64,000 nt of DNA, from positions 1-64,000 of the forward strand of contig JBGVBY010000001.1 in the NCBI GenBank assembly GCA_045226015.1. Reading direction: 5' to 3'. Positions 57,503 through 64,000 of this stretch are shown here, piece by piece. The number at the start of each line of letters is the position of its first letter. Positions within the stretch are counted from its first letter, which is position 1. Source of the DNA: UBA2450 sp045226015 (GTDB lineage Bacteria; Bacillota_I; Bacilli_A; RFN20; CAG-826). A program made the translations under genes and the position numbers. Below the pieces are notes generated by a model that saw only the letters and a program-made list of their open reading frames with translations, was not told the DNA's origin and did not search any database.

Positions 57503-57510
57503 CTTCTATT
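57491..57510. repeat. 20-nt direct repeat flanking the phd-like gene (left copy)
   Basis: CGGATCGCTCCGCTTCTATT matches 57809-57828 at 19 of 20 positions. Both copies include a terminator stem. The pair brackets the antitoxin gene. Confidence 0.6.
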
Positions 57511-57745
57511 CTAATTCGATTGTTTCGCCATTTTCATATTGGCGAACGCTTTCATTAAGTCTATTAACCATAGCAGGGTTAGAGAAAATGAACAAATTCT
57601 CTTTCATGTTGTTATATTCCTCTTCTGAAATTAGAACAACGTTGCCATCTTTGGAAGTTACTTTTAAAGGTTCGTTATTGTGCTTAACGTCATTAAAATA
57701 ATTTCTAAAATTCTTTTGCATTTTTAAATAATCAACTGTAATCAT
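57506..57745 (-). CDS. Orphan Phd/YefM-family antitoxin
   Basis: The 79-aa protein shows the Phd/YefM start MITVDYLKMQKNFRNYFNDV and EPLKVTSKDGNVVLISEEEY, with an acidic helical tail. ATG 57745 follows GGAGG. No YoeB/Doc toxin gene adjoins it: a terminator follows at once and a lipoprotein gene lies upstream. It is therefore a solitary antitoxin or a repressor. Confidence 0.8.
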   Translation of the reverse strand: MITVDYLKMQKNFRNYFNDVKHNNEPLKVTSKDGNVVLISEEEYNNMKENLFIFSNPAMVNRLNESVRQYENGETIELE

Positions 57746-57799
57746 AGTAACCTCCAAAACTGTATTAATGATATCTTTTACGTGTAGGAAGTTCAATCA

Positions 57800-57823
57800 A
57801 ATTAAAAGCGGATTGCTCCGCTT
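57800..57823 (-). terminator. Terminator of the 217-aa lipoprotein gene
   Basis: AAGCGGA-TTGC-TCCGCTT forms a 7-bp stem followed on the minus strand by a modest T-rich run (TTTAATTTGA). Confidence 0.65.
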
Positions 57824-57828
57824 CTATT
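57809..57828. repeat. 20-nt direct repeat flanking the phd-like gene (right copy)
   Basis: This is the second copy of the repeat at 57491-57510, one mismatch apart, overlapping the end of the lipoprotein gene. Confidence 0.6.
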
Positions 57829-58480
57829 ATTCTGCCATTACCTTTTCCCAGGTGAGTGTTTCGTTTTGGTATTCGGTAATACTGTTGTTTAACATTGTTC
57901 CCCAAACAGCTCTTTGCACTAGTCCGTATTTATCAGCGATCTTCGCTTCAAAAGTAACACCATTTTCAACACCATTAGTTGGGTATTCATAATAGTATGC
58001 ATATAGTTCTTCACTCGCTTTATAGAATTTCTTGGTTTTAACGTAACTAGGAGTTTGTTCGTTTCCTCCAACAGGAACTGAGTACCATCCGAAAGAATAA
58101 GTATCATCTTCCATATACTTATTAAAATAACTTGGATAAGCACCTACTGAACTGTCTTTAACAAACGTGAATTGATATTGCCTTGATAAAGTTGCTAAGT
58201 TTTTAGAATAAGTATAAGAAAGAACATCCGCTGTAAAGTGATATGGTGCTCCTTCGTAGTTATTATCATCAAATACAAGATGACCTAAGAAGTTATATGC
58301 ATAAGAAACGTTATATTCAAACGATTTCATGGCGGCGAAATAATCTTCTTCACTGACTTCTAAATAAACATCAAATGGATTGGTTTTAAGTGGAGTAACT
58401 GCTGCAGGGGTTTCTTCAGCTCCACAACTAGACAAAGAACCAATAAGCAAAACGCTTAAAAATAATGATTGAATCTTCAT
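57827..58480 (-). CDS. Predicted lipoprotein, 217 aa
   Basis: The protein has a lipoprotein signal peptide ending in the lipobox LSSC (MKIQSLFLSVLLIGSLSSCG). The mature part is Tyr-rich (EYNVSYAYNFLGHLVFDDNN; ELYAYYYEYPTNGVENGV) with no recognised domain. ATG 58480 follows AGAGGT. It lies downstream of the carbamoyltransferase gene, but a terminator separates them. Confidence 0.7.
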   Translation of the reverse strand: MKIQSLFLSVLLIGSLSSCGAEETPAAVTPLKTNPFDVYLEVSEEDYFAAMKSFEYNVSYAYNFLGHLVFDDNNYEGAPYHFTADVLSYTYSKNLATLSRQYQFTFVKDSSVGAYPSYFNKYMEDDTYSFGWYSVPVGGNEQTPSYVKTKKFYKASEELYAYYYEYPTNGVENGVTFEAKIADKYGLVQRAVWGTMLNNSITEYQNETLTWEKVMAE

Positions 58481-58504
58481 AAATTTGTAACCTCTAGTTA
58501 GATT

Positions 58505-58535
58505 ATAAATAAAACCAGATGGGATTACCACCTGG
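58505..58535 (-). terminator. Terminator of the xdh/yge-type operon
   Basis: CCAGATGG/CCACCTGG forms an 8-bp stem (one G-T) with a 5-nt loop, followed on the minus strand by TTTTATTTAT. It starts about 20 nt after the carbamoyltransferase stop. Confidence 0.8.
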
Positions 58536-58556
58536 AATTATTTCACTTAATAGATA

Positions 58557-59567
58557 TTATCTTCTATCGCTTGGAAGTTTGTCGTGGACAAATAAGGCCA
58601 TAACTGCTTTAGCGGTATGAATTCTATTTTCAGCTTCTTGATAAACGACTGATTGTGGTCCATCAATGACTTCATCAACAACTTCGTTGACTCTATCAGC
58701 TGGAAGAGCATGCATATATCTACATGTTGGTTTGGCTAACGCCATCTTGTCTGGTGTACATTTCCAGGCTTTTAAAGCGAGTAATGCATCATCAACAACA
58801 GTTGTAGATTGGTTAGTAACCCAGCTGCCCCAGTTTTTTGGGAAGACGACATCAGCGTCTTTATAAGCTGCATCCATATCATGAGTAATGGTTAAAGAAC
58901 CACCATGTTCAGCAGCGTTCTTACGTGCTTTTTCAATAACCCAATCTGGCAAATCATATCCCTCTGGATAAGCAAGAGTAACATCGATTCCATAACGTGG
59001 GAATAATAAGACTTGAGAAACTGGAACAGAAATTGGTTTCTTGTGGGTAGTTGCCATTGCCCAAATAACAGAAACTTTTAAGTGTTCGGTGTGTCCGAAT
59101 TCATCTTCGATAGTCATTAAGTCAGCAAGGGCTTGCATTGGGTGATATAAGTCACATTGTAAGTTGATAATTGGGACTGTGGAATATTTCGCCATTTCAC
59201 GAATATATTTGTTTCCTAAACCCCAGTTACAATATCTACAAGCGATCATGTGGCCAAAGCTAGAAAGAATAACAGCAGTATCCTTTGCGCTTTCACCATG
59301 AGCAATTTGCATCATAGATGTGTCTAAGAAGGTTGCGTGGCCACCAAGTTGAGCCATACCACTTTCAAAGGAGTTACGAGTTCTTGTGGATTGTTCAAAG
59401 AACATTAAGAAACCGGTTTTGTTTGTTAACCAATCGGTTGGTTCGTTAGCGTAGAATGCATCTTTAAGATCACGGCTAACTTTGAGCATGTAATCGATTT
59501 CTTCTTTGGTGAAATCTTCAAGAGTGATTAAGTGACGTCCCGCGAAGCGAGGAGCAATTTTTTCCAT
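58557..59567 (-). CDS. YgeW-like carbamoyltransferase of unknown substrate
   Basis: The 336-aa protein belongs to the aspartate/ornithine carbamoyltransferase superfamily. The carbamoyl-phosphate motif is in FFEQSTRTRNSFESGMAQLG, the HPxQ motif in CDLYHPMQALADL, and the second-substrate region is LAYPEGYDLPDWVIEKA, close to YgeW. The normally fixed HCLP motif reads MHALPADR, with Ala for Cys. It is about 60 residues shorter than E. coli YgeW (396 aa), and the C-terminal YQEAENRIHTAKAVMALF recalls aspartate- and acylornithine-type enzymes. It is last in the operon with ygeY-type and PLP genes. The substrate cannot be assigned. Confidence 0.78.
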   Translation of the reverse strand: MEKIAPRFAGRHLITLEDFTKEEIDYMLKVSRDLKDAFYANEPTDWLTNKTGFLMFFEQSTRTRNSFESGMAQLGGHATFLDTSMMQIAHGESAKDTAVILSSFGHMIACRYCNWGLGNKYIREMAKYSTVPIINLQCDLYHPMQALADLMTIEDEFGHTEHLKVSVIWAMATTHKKPISVPVSQVLLFPRYGIDVTLAYPEGYDLPDWVIEKARKNAAEHGGSLTITHDMDAAYKDADVVFPKNWGSWVTNQSTTVVDDALLALKAWKCTPDKMALAKPTCRYMHALPADRVNEVVDEVIDGPQSVVYQEAENRIHTAKAVMALFVHDKLPSDRR

Positions 59568-59596
59568 AATTATTGTTTATATCCTTTCTTTAATAA

Positions 59597-60811
59597 TTAT
59601 TTCTTTAAGTTCTCTAAATAGAGAAGTGGCATAACTGCATATAAAGCAGCACAGATAACAAGGTCTTCTTTTCTTGTCTTTTCATTTGGTGCGTGAGCTT
59701 CTTTTTCGTCTCCAGGACCAAATCCTATGCAAGGAATACCATATCTACCCATAATGGAAACTCCATTAGTAGAGAATGTCCATTTATCAATGACTGGTGC
59801 TTTCTTAAATAAGCCTTCATAACCTTGTTTCATAGATTGAACGAAGATACTTTCTTCTGGAATAACCCAGGTTGGGAAGTAACATTCTGTTGGATAAAGT
59901 AAGCCTGTGTAGCTTGGTCTTTCATAACGATACATCTCAACTTTTGCGTTTGCTGCTTTAACTCCTGGAAGAGCTTCAATTTCCGCGATGGAAGTCTTAT
60001 CGTTTTCATTAACTGTTAATCTTCTATCTAATGAGATCCAGCAGCCATCTGCGACTGCACATCTAGATGGTGATTTATGGAAGATTTCACTAATAGTGAC
60101 TGTACCTTTTCCTAAGAATGGGTCATATGCTAAACCGTGTTCATTGAGTTCTTTAACTTGTTCAATGATTGGAGCCATCTTATAAATCGCGTTATCTCCT
60201 CTTTCAGGAGCAGAACCGTGACAAGAAATACCTCTAACAGAGACTTTGATTTCCATTCTTCCACGATGTCCGCGATAAATACGACAGCTTGTTGGTTCAG
60301 TTGAAACAACAAATTCTGGTCTGACTTTATCTTCTTCAATAATGTATTGCCAGCATAAGCCATCGCAGTCTTCTTCTTGGACTGTACCAGTAATAACTAA
60401 GGTGTAGTCATCTTCTAAACCTAAATCTTTAATGATTTTAGCAGCGTACACCATTGAGGCCATACCACCTTCTTGGTCAGAAGTACCACGACCACCGATA
60501 TGAACATCATCTTCAAAACCTTCATATGGATCAAATGTCCAGTTTTTGATTTCGCCAATACCGACAGTGTCGATATGCGCGTCCATACCGATAAGGTGTT
60601 TACCGTGTCCGACATAACCTAAGATATTTCCCATTGGATCGATAACAACTTTATCAAATCCAACTTTTTCCATTTCCTCTTTGATACGTAAGACAACTTC
60701 TCTTTCTTGGCAGGATTCTGAAGGAATTCTTACCATATCTCTAAGGAATTTAGTCATCTCTTTTTGATATGACTTTGCTTTTTCTAATACTTGTTCAAAT
60801 GGGACTTTCAT
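59597..60811 (-). CDS. ygeY: YgeY-type M20 hydrolase
   Basis: The 404-aa M20 metallohydrolase matches the YgeY selenium-metabolism-linked type: FLRDMVRIPSESCQEREVVL, the metal ligands IGMDAHIDTVGIGEIKNW, GRGTSDQEGGMASMVYAAKI and VQEEDCDGLCWQYIIEE, and a C-terminal GPGDEKEAHAPNEKTRKEDL. YgeY occurs in anaerobic purine/uric-acid degradation clusters, where it is thought to hydrolyse a ring-opened ureido or formamido intermediate. It starts 2 nt after the PLP gene, and AGGAAAGG serves as SD. Confidence 0.88.
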   Translation of the reverse strand: MKVPFEQVLEKAKSYQKEMTKFLRDMVRIPSESCQEREVVLRIKEEMEKVGFDKVVIDPMGNILGYVGHGKHLIGMDAHIDTVGIGEIKNWTFDPYEGFEDDVHIGGRGTSDQEGGMASMVYAAKIIKDLGLEDDYTLVITGTVQEEDCDGLCWQYIIEEDKVRPEFVVSTEPTSCRIYRGHRGRMEIKVSVRGISCHGSAPERGDNAIYKMAPIIEQVKELNEHGLAYDPFLGKGTVTISEIFHKSPSRCAVADGCWISLDRRLTVNENDKTSIAEIEALPGVKAANAKVEMYRYERPSYTGLLYPTECYFPTWVIPEESIFVQSMKQGYEGLFKKAPVIDKWTFSTNGVSIMGRYGIPCIGFGPGDEKEAHAPNEKTRKEDLVICAALYAVMPLLYLENLKK

Positions 60812-60813
60812 GA

Positions 60814-62181
60814 TTAGATTTCCTTTCCTCTAAGATTCTTAATCTTTTCATCATATTCATGAATCTTGTTGTATTCATTTTCCCAGAATTCTGGTTTCTT
60901 CATGCTATCGAGATATTCTTTAGAATATCCAAATGGTAACCAGTCTTTTTCTTTTTGGGCAAATAAAGCTTCTTTAGCTTTTTTACCTCTAGTGTCGAGC
61001 ACCATACAGGTATTCGCACCCATAAAGACATCGTTAAACCATCTCTCTAAGACGTTAGGTGTAACTTCGAGTTCTCTTTCTTTTAAGTTTTCAATAACGG
61101 AATCGTATCTATCAAAGCTATCTGTAGCGATAGTAACAACGTTATCATCTGGTCCGAGTTTGAGGTATTTTGCCATCTTAATAGCACCTAAGATATTGCA
61201 AATACCGGAAACACCAAATAAGTTAACCATGCTTTCAGCAAGTTTACGATCAACTCCGTGAGCGGCTAATACGTCGCTACCTTCATGAATGACTTCAAGA
61301 CCTCTAACACAGTCATCATCAACGATTTGAGTAATGAAGTCTGTAGTTAAAACGTTATGAATTAAAGTACACATCTTGTCACCGATACCTTCAATTCTAT
61401 GTTGTCCACGACCACCATTGGTGAGTGTTGAACATTCATGTGGTTCAAGAGCGACGATTTTACATTCTGGGAAGACAGCTTTAATTTGATCACCAGCGGC
61501 TAGTGTACCCGCACTACCTGGAGCGCTACAGAAAGCAGCGACTCTTCCATTACCAATACCTTTAACAGCTTCAATACAGCTATTACCGGTAACGTGACGG
61601 TGGAAACGGTAGTTTGGTAATAATTCGAATTGAGCTAATGTTCTATTCTTTGGATCTTTCTTGAGTTCATAAGTTCTTTCAAGAGTAAGAATGACATCGC
61701 TTTCACTACCTGGAGTTAAGTCTAATTTAGCTCCGTATTTTTGAATTCTTTGATATCTTTCTTTAGACATATTGTCTGGCATAATGACAATTGCGTCATA
61801 TTTCATTAAGTTAGTGATGTAGCTAACTCCAATACCAAAGTTACCAGTACTTGGACCTAAAATGGTGTGTTTTCCTGGAATGATTTCTTTATCAACGCAT
61901 CCTTCGATTAATGTGGAATACGCTGGACCAACTTTGTGGGAACCACTTGGGAAATATTTACCTAAAAGGACAACGATGTTTGCGTCAACACCAGTTAATT
62001 CTTTTGGAAGAACAATCTTATTAACTTCGTTCTTTTCGTTTTTCCAAGTGATGTTAAATAAGTTGATTGGATCGAGTTCGTTTTCTTGTTTTGCTTTTAA
62101 AGCAGCTTTTCTAACTTCTGGATCTTGATGACTTGGGTTCAACATTTCATCATATGTTGGACCAAATGGGATTTTTGACAT
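60814..62181 (-). CDS. Fold-type II PLP enzyme, TrpB/cysteine-synthase-like
   Basis: The 455-aa protein belongs to the tryptophan-synthase-beta superfamily. The PLP-lysine motif is PSGSHKVGPAYS, similar to TrpB GSHKIN. The phosphate loop is STGNFGIGVSYI, and GSAGTLAAGDQIKAVFPECK follows. The substrate segment is unlike cysteine synthase or diaminopropionate ammonia-lyase (YgeX). Its place beside ygeY and ygeW suggests it fills the YgeX-like step, a beta-elimination or replacement on an amino-acid-like purine breakdown product (inference). Confidence 0.75.
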   Translation of the reverse strand: MSKIPFGPTYDEMLNPSHQDPEVRKAALKAKQENELDPINLFNITWKNEKNEVNKIVLPKELTGVDANIVVLLGKYFPSGSHKVGPAYSTLIEGCVDKEIIPGKHTILGPSTGNFGIGVSYITNLMKYDAIVIMPDNMSKERYQRIQKYGAKLDLTPGSESDVILTLERTYELKKDPKNRTLAQFELLPNYRFHRHVTGNSCIEAVKGIGNGRVAAFCSAPGSAGTLAAGDQIKAVFPECKIVALEPHECSTLTNGGRGQHRIEGIGDKMCTLIHNVLTTDFITQIVDDDCVRGLEVIHEGSDVLAAHGVDRKLAESMVNLFGVSGICNILGAIKMAKYLKLGPDDNVVTIATDSFDRYDSVIENLKERELEVTPNVLERWFNDVFMGANTCMVLDTRGKKAKEALFAQKEKDWLPFGYSKEYLDSMKKPEFWENEYNKIHEYDEKIKNLRGKEI

Positions 62182-62185
62182 AGTT

Positions 62186-63433
62186 TTAAATTACTCCTTT
62201 TTCTTTTAAATAAATGTCTAATTTTTGAATGCTTGGCTCCATGAGCTCTGGTTTTACAATTGCCTTTTGAGCGTTATTCGGATCTTTTAGACCATTACCA
62301 GTAATAATGACAGTGACACTTTCTTTCTTACTGATAACTCCTTCTTTAAGAGCCTTCATTAAGCCTGCAACAGAGGCTACTGCAGCAGGTTCACCAAATA
62401 TTCCTTCAGTCTTTCCTAATATTGACATTGCTTTAATGATGTCTTCATCAGGAACACTGATCCACGCTCCTTTAGAGTTTTCAATCGCTCTAAGGGCTTT
62501 AAGTGGATTACGAGGAATACCAACGGCAATTGAATCAGCGAGAGTGTTCTCTTCGCATTCCTCTAGAGGTTTGTTATTCCTACTAGCGGTAACGAATGGT
62601 TCGCATCCCTCCGATTGTACTCCTAGAATTCTTGGAACCTTTTCAATTAGGCCCAACTTTTGAAGTTCGTAGAAGCCTTTATAAACACCTCCAACTGTGC
62701 AGCCATCTCCAACTGAGACAACTACCCAATCAGTGGGTTTAAAACTAAGTTGTTCCGCAATTTCTAAGGAAACAGTTTTCTTTCCTTCCACCATGTATGG
62801 ATTAATTGCGGCGTTACGGTTATACCAACCGTATTTGTTGATCGCTTCTTTTGATAGTTTGAAGGCGGCTTTATAATCGCCATCAACTATGACAAGCGTT
62901 GCTCCATATAAGGAGATTTGAGTTAATTTTCCTATAGGTGCACGTTTAGGTACAAATATGACAGCAGGTAGACCCATATGAGCAGCGTGACAAGCACAAC
63001 TACTTGCAGCGTTACCTGTAGAAGAACAAGAGATAACTTTCGCTCCTGCTTCTATCGCTTTTAGGACTGCTACTCCACTAGCCCTATCTTTACTTGATCC
63101 ACTAGGATTAAGACCATCATCTTTAATGTAAAGCTCTTTTAATCCAAGCTTCTTAGAAAGATTATAGGACTTGTTTAATGGGGTCCAACCGATTCTAAGC
63201 ATCTTATCGATGTTATCTTCGGTTATCCCCATCATTGGAGCGTATCTCCACATTGAATAGTTCCTATTGTTTCGGAAATATTCCTTTGTGAGAACTTTCT
63301 TCAATTCTTCATAATCGTATTCAACATCAAGAATTCCTTTTTCCCCGCAGTAGGGACAAGTGAGTTCTGCGTCATCAACAGAGAAGAATCGACCACACAC
63401 TGTACATCTATAGCCAGTTATGTATTTATTCAT
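62186..63433 (-). CDS. Threonine-synthase-like PLP enzyme with N-terminal zinc ribbon
   Basis: The 415-aa protein has a zinc ribbon at the N-terminus (CTVCGRFFSVDDAELTCPYC) and a fold-type II PLP core with LNPSGSSKDRASGVAVLKAI (the PLP Lys) and SCSSTGNAASSCACHAAHMG. Threonine synthase usually reads GSFKDR; Ser replaces Phe here. No threonine-pathway genes adjoin; neighbours are xdhB and ygeY-type genes. It may be ThrC or a lyase recruited to the purine pathway. ATG 63433 follows AAGGAGG and overlaps xdhB by 8 nt. Confidence 0.75.
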   Translation of the reverse strand: MNKYITGYRCTVCGRFFSVDDAELTCPYCGEKGILDVEYDYEELKKVLTKEYFRNNRNYSMWRYAPMMGITEDNIDKMLRIGWTPLNKSYNLSKKLGLKELYIKDDGLNPSGSSKDRASGVAVLKAIEAGAKVISCSSTGNAASSCACHAAHMGLPAVIFVPKRAPIGKLTQISLYGATLVIVDGDYKAAFKLSKEAINKYGWYNRNAAINPYMVEGKKTVSLEIAEQLSFKPTDWVVVSVGDGCTVGGVYKGFYELQKLGLIEKVPRILGVQSEGCEPFVTASRNNKPLEECEENTLADSIAVGIPRNPLKALRAIENSKGAWISVPDEDIIKAMSILGKTEGIFGEPAAVASVAGLMKALKEGVISKKESVTVIITGNGLKDPNNAQKAIVKPELMEPSIQKLDIYLKEKGVI

Positions 63434-64000
63434 TAAAACCTCCTTCTTTGATTTCATTAACAAATTTCTTAAGTAAATTCATCGCTACTTTATGGCGATA
63501 TTCTTTATTACTTCTTTGATCAGTAATAGGTGTTACAAGTGGAGAGTAGTCTTTGACTACCTCATCAACATCTATTTCTGAATATTTCTTACCAATATAT
63601 TTATGTTCAACACCAAGATTTCTCACTGTTTTGATTGAGACACTGCCAAAGGCAATACGGAAATCTTTGATGATACCTTTTTCTACTTTAACTCCACCTA
63701 AGAAAGATACCTTAGTGATGGATTCTGATTTTCTCGAACCAACTTTACGATATGAAAGCTTTAAATCGAATGGAGGAAGAATGACTTCTTTGATTAATTC
63801 ATTCTCTTTACGGTCAATCTTTCTAACTCCATAGACAAAGTCTCTAACAAGTTCTTCTCTTTCTCCGTCTACGGATACGAGTAACACCTTAGCGTCAAGT
63901 AACACGAGAGGCACTAAAGAGTCTCCAGCAGGAGAGGCGTTAGCGATATTTCCACTTAATGTCGCCATATTACGGATATTAGGAGAAGCAATCTCTTTAA
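63426..64000 (-). CDS. xdhB: Xanthine dehydrogenase FAD-binding subunit (partial, 5' end beyond window)
   Basis: The frame is open to the right edge and lacks its N-terminus. The visible part includes ASPNIRNMATLSGNIANASP, then AGDSLVPLVLLDAKVLLVSV, the FAD-binding signature of the molybdenum-hydroxylase medium subunit. The C-terminal CO-dehydrogenase-flavoprotein domain has KVSFLGGVKVEKGIIKDFRI and ends KFVNEIKEGGFNE. It should pass electrons from purine hydroxylation to NAD. The catalytic Mo and [2Fe-2S] subunits are presumably upstream, outside the window. Confidence 0.85.
   Translation of the reverse strand, partial: KEIASPNIRNMATLSGNIANASPAGDSLVPLVLLDAKVLLVSVDGEREELVRDFVYGVRKIDRKENELIKEVILPPFDLKLSYRKVGSRKSESITKVSFLGGVKVEKGIIKDFRIAFGSVSIKTVRNLGVEHKYIGKKYSEIDVDEVVKDYSPLVTPITDQRSNKEYRHKVAMNLLKKFVNEIKEGGFNE

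Overview
This 64 kb window comes from a low-GC (roughly 37% by eye), strictly anaerobic bacterium of the Bacilli/Tenericutes side of the Firmicutes, probably a gut-type lineage near Erysipelotrichales/RF39/Izemoplasma. The evidence is Firmicute gene order (S10-spc-alpha cluster, cysS-rlmB-sigH, ecfA-ecfA-ecfT-truA-rplM-rpsI), strong AGGAGG ribosome binding sites, an oxygen-sensitive class III ribonucleotide reductase, a bifurcating [FeFe]-hydrogenase, lipoproteins and secreted Ig-domain proteins. The taxon is inferred from content only. The code is the standard bacterial one: Trp is TGG throughout. TGA is nearly unused as a stop, however; I count only ecfA2 and iunH, both at ATGA start/stop overlaps.

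Layout. 0-41.5 kb is read entirely on the minus strand. In order of transcription (right to left) it contains: (i) an unknown kinase-fold-like gene, prs, tgt, queA and queH (PRPP and queuosine); (ii) the complete S10-spc-alpha ribosomal super-operon from rpsJ to rplQ, including secY, adk, map, infA and rpoA but without rpmD; (iii) a hypothetical gene and a glycosyltransferase fused to a hydrolase-like domain; (iv) a GGNT-repeat lipoprotein; (v) preT-preA, pyrimidine reduction; (vi) hydC-hydB-hydA, bifurcating hydrogenase; (vii) a secreted endonuclease with Ig domains; (viii) cysS-rlmB-sigH, in which sigH is interrupted at an A8 run and has a hairpin over its Shine-Dalgarno (SD) sequence; (ix) ecfA1-ecfA2-ecfT-truA, the energy-coupling module; (x) yebC; (xi) a DUF4160/DUF2442 pair in which the DUF4160 gene has a TGA at a conserved Trp; (xii) rplM-rpsI and two tRNA genes.

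41.5-57.5 kb is mostly on the plus strand. It holds pepT; nrdD (with a fused glutaredoxin-like domain) and trxB; a relBE-type toxin-antitoxin pair; nrdG (minus); comEB-folD-iunH-rbsK (nucleotide and one-carbon salvage); a tightly controlled 75-aa orphan gene; two small membrane-protein genes; and the fatty-acid-scavenging operon fakA-plsX-acp-fakB-plsC.

57.5-64 kb returns to the minus strand. It has an orphan Phd antitoxin, a lipoprotein, and an operon running in from beyond the right edge: xdhB (partial), a threonine-synthase-like gene, a TrpB-like PLP enzyme, ygeY-type hydrolase and a ygeW-like carbamoyltransferase. This resembles the anaerobic purine/uric-acid (xdh-yge) clusters of gut bacteria, with variations.

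Together the genes suggest an anaerobe that takes up fatty acids, vitamins and nucleosides from its surroundings, uses nucleobases as nitrogen or electron sinks (iunH, rbsK, comEB, preAT, xdh/yge) and vents reductant as H2 through HydABC. The most unusual observations are the double block on sigH expression, the RBS-masked 75-aa gene under a promoter-embedded operator, the TGA-for-Trp DUF4160 gene, the shared Lys/Ala/Glu-rich tails on six ribosomal proteins, the NrdD-redoxin fusion, and the atypical carbamoyltransferase/PLP operon.
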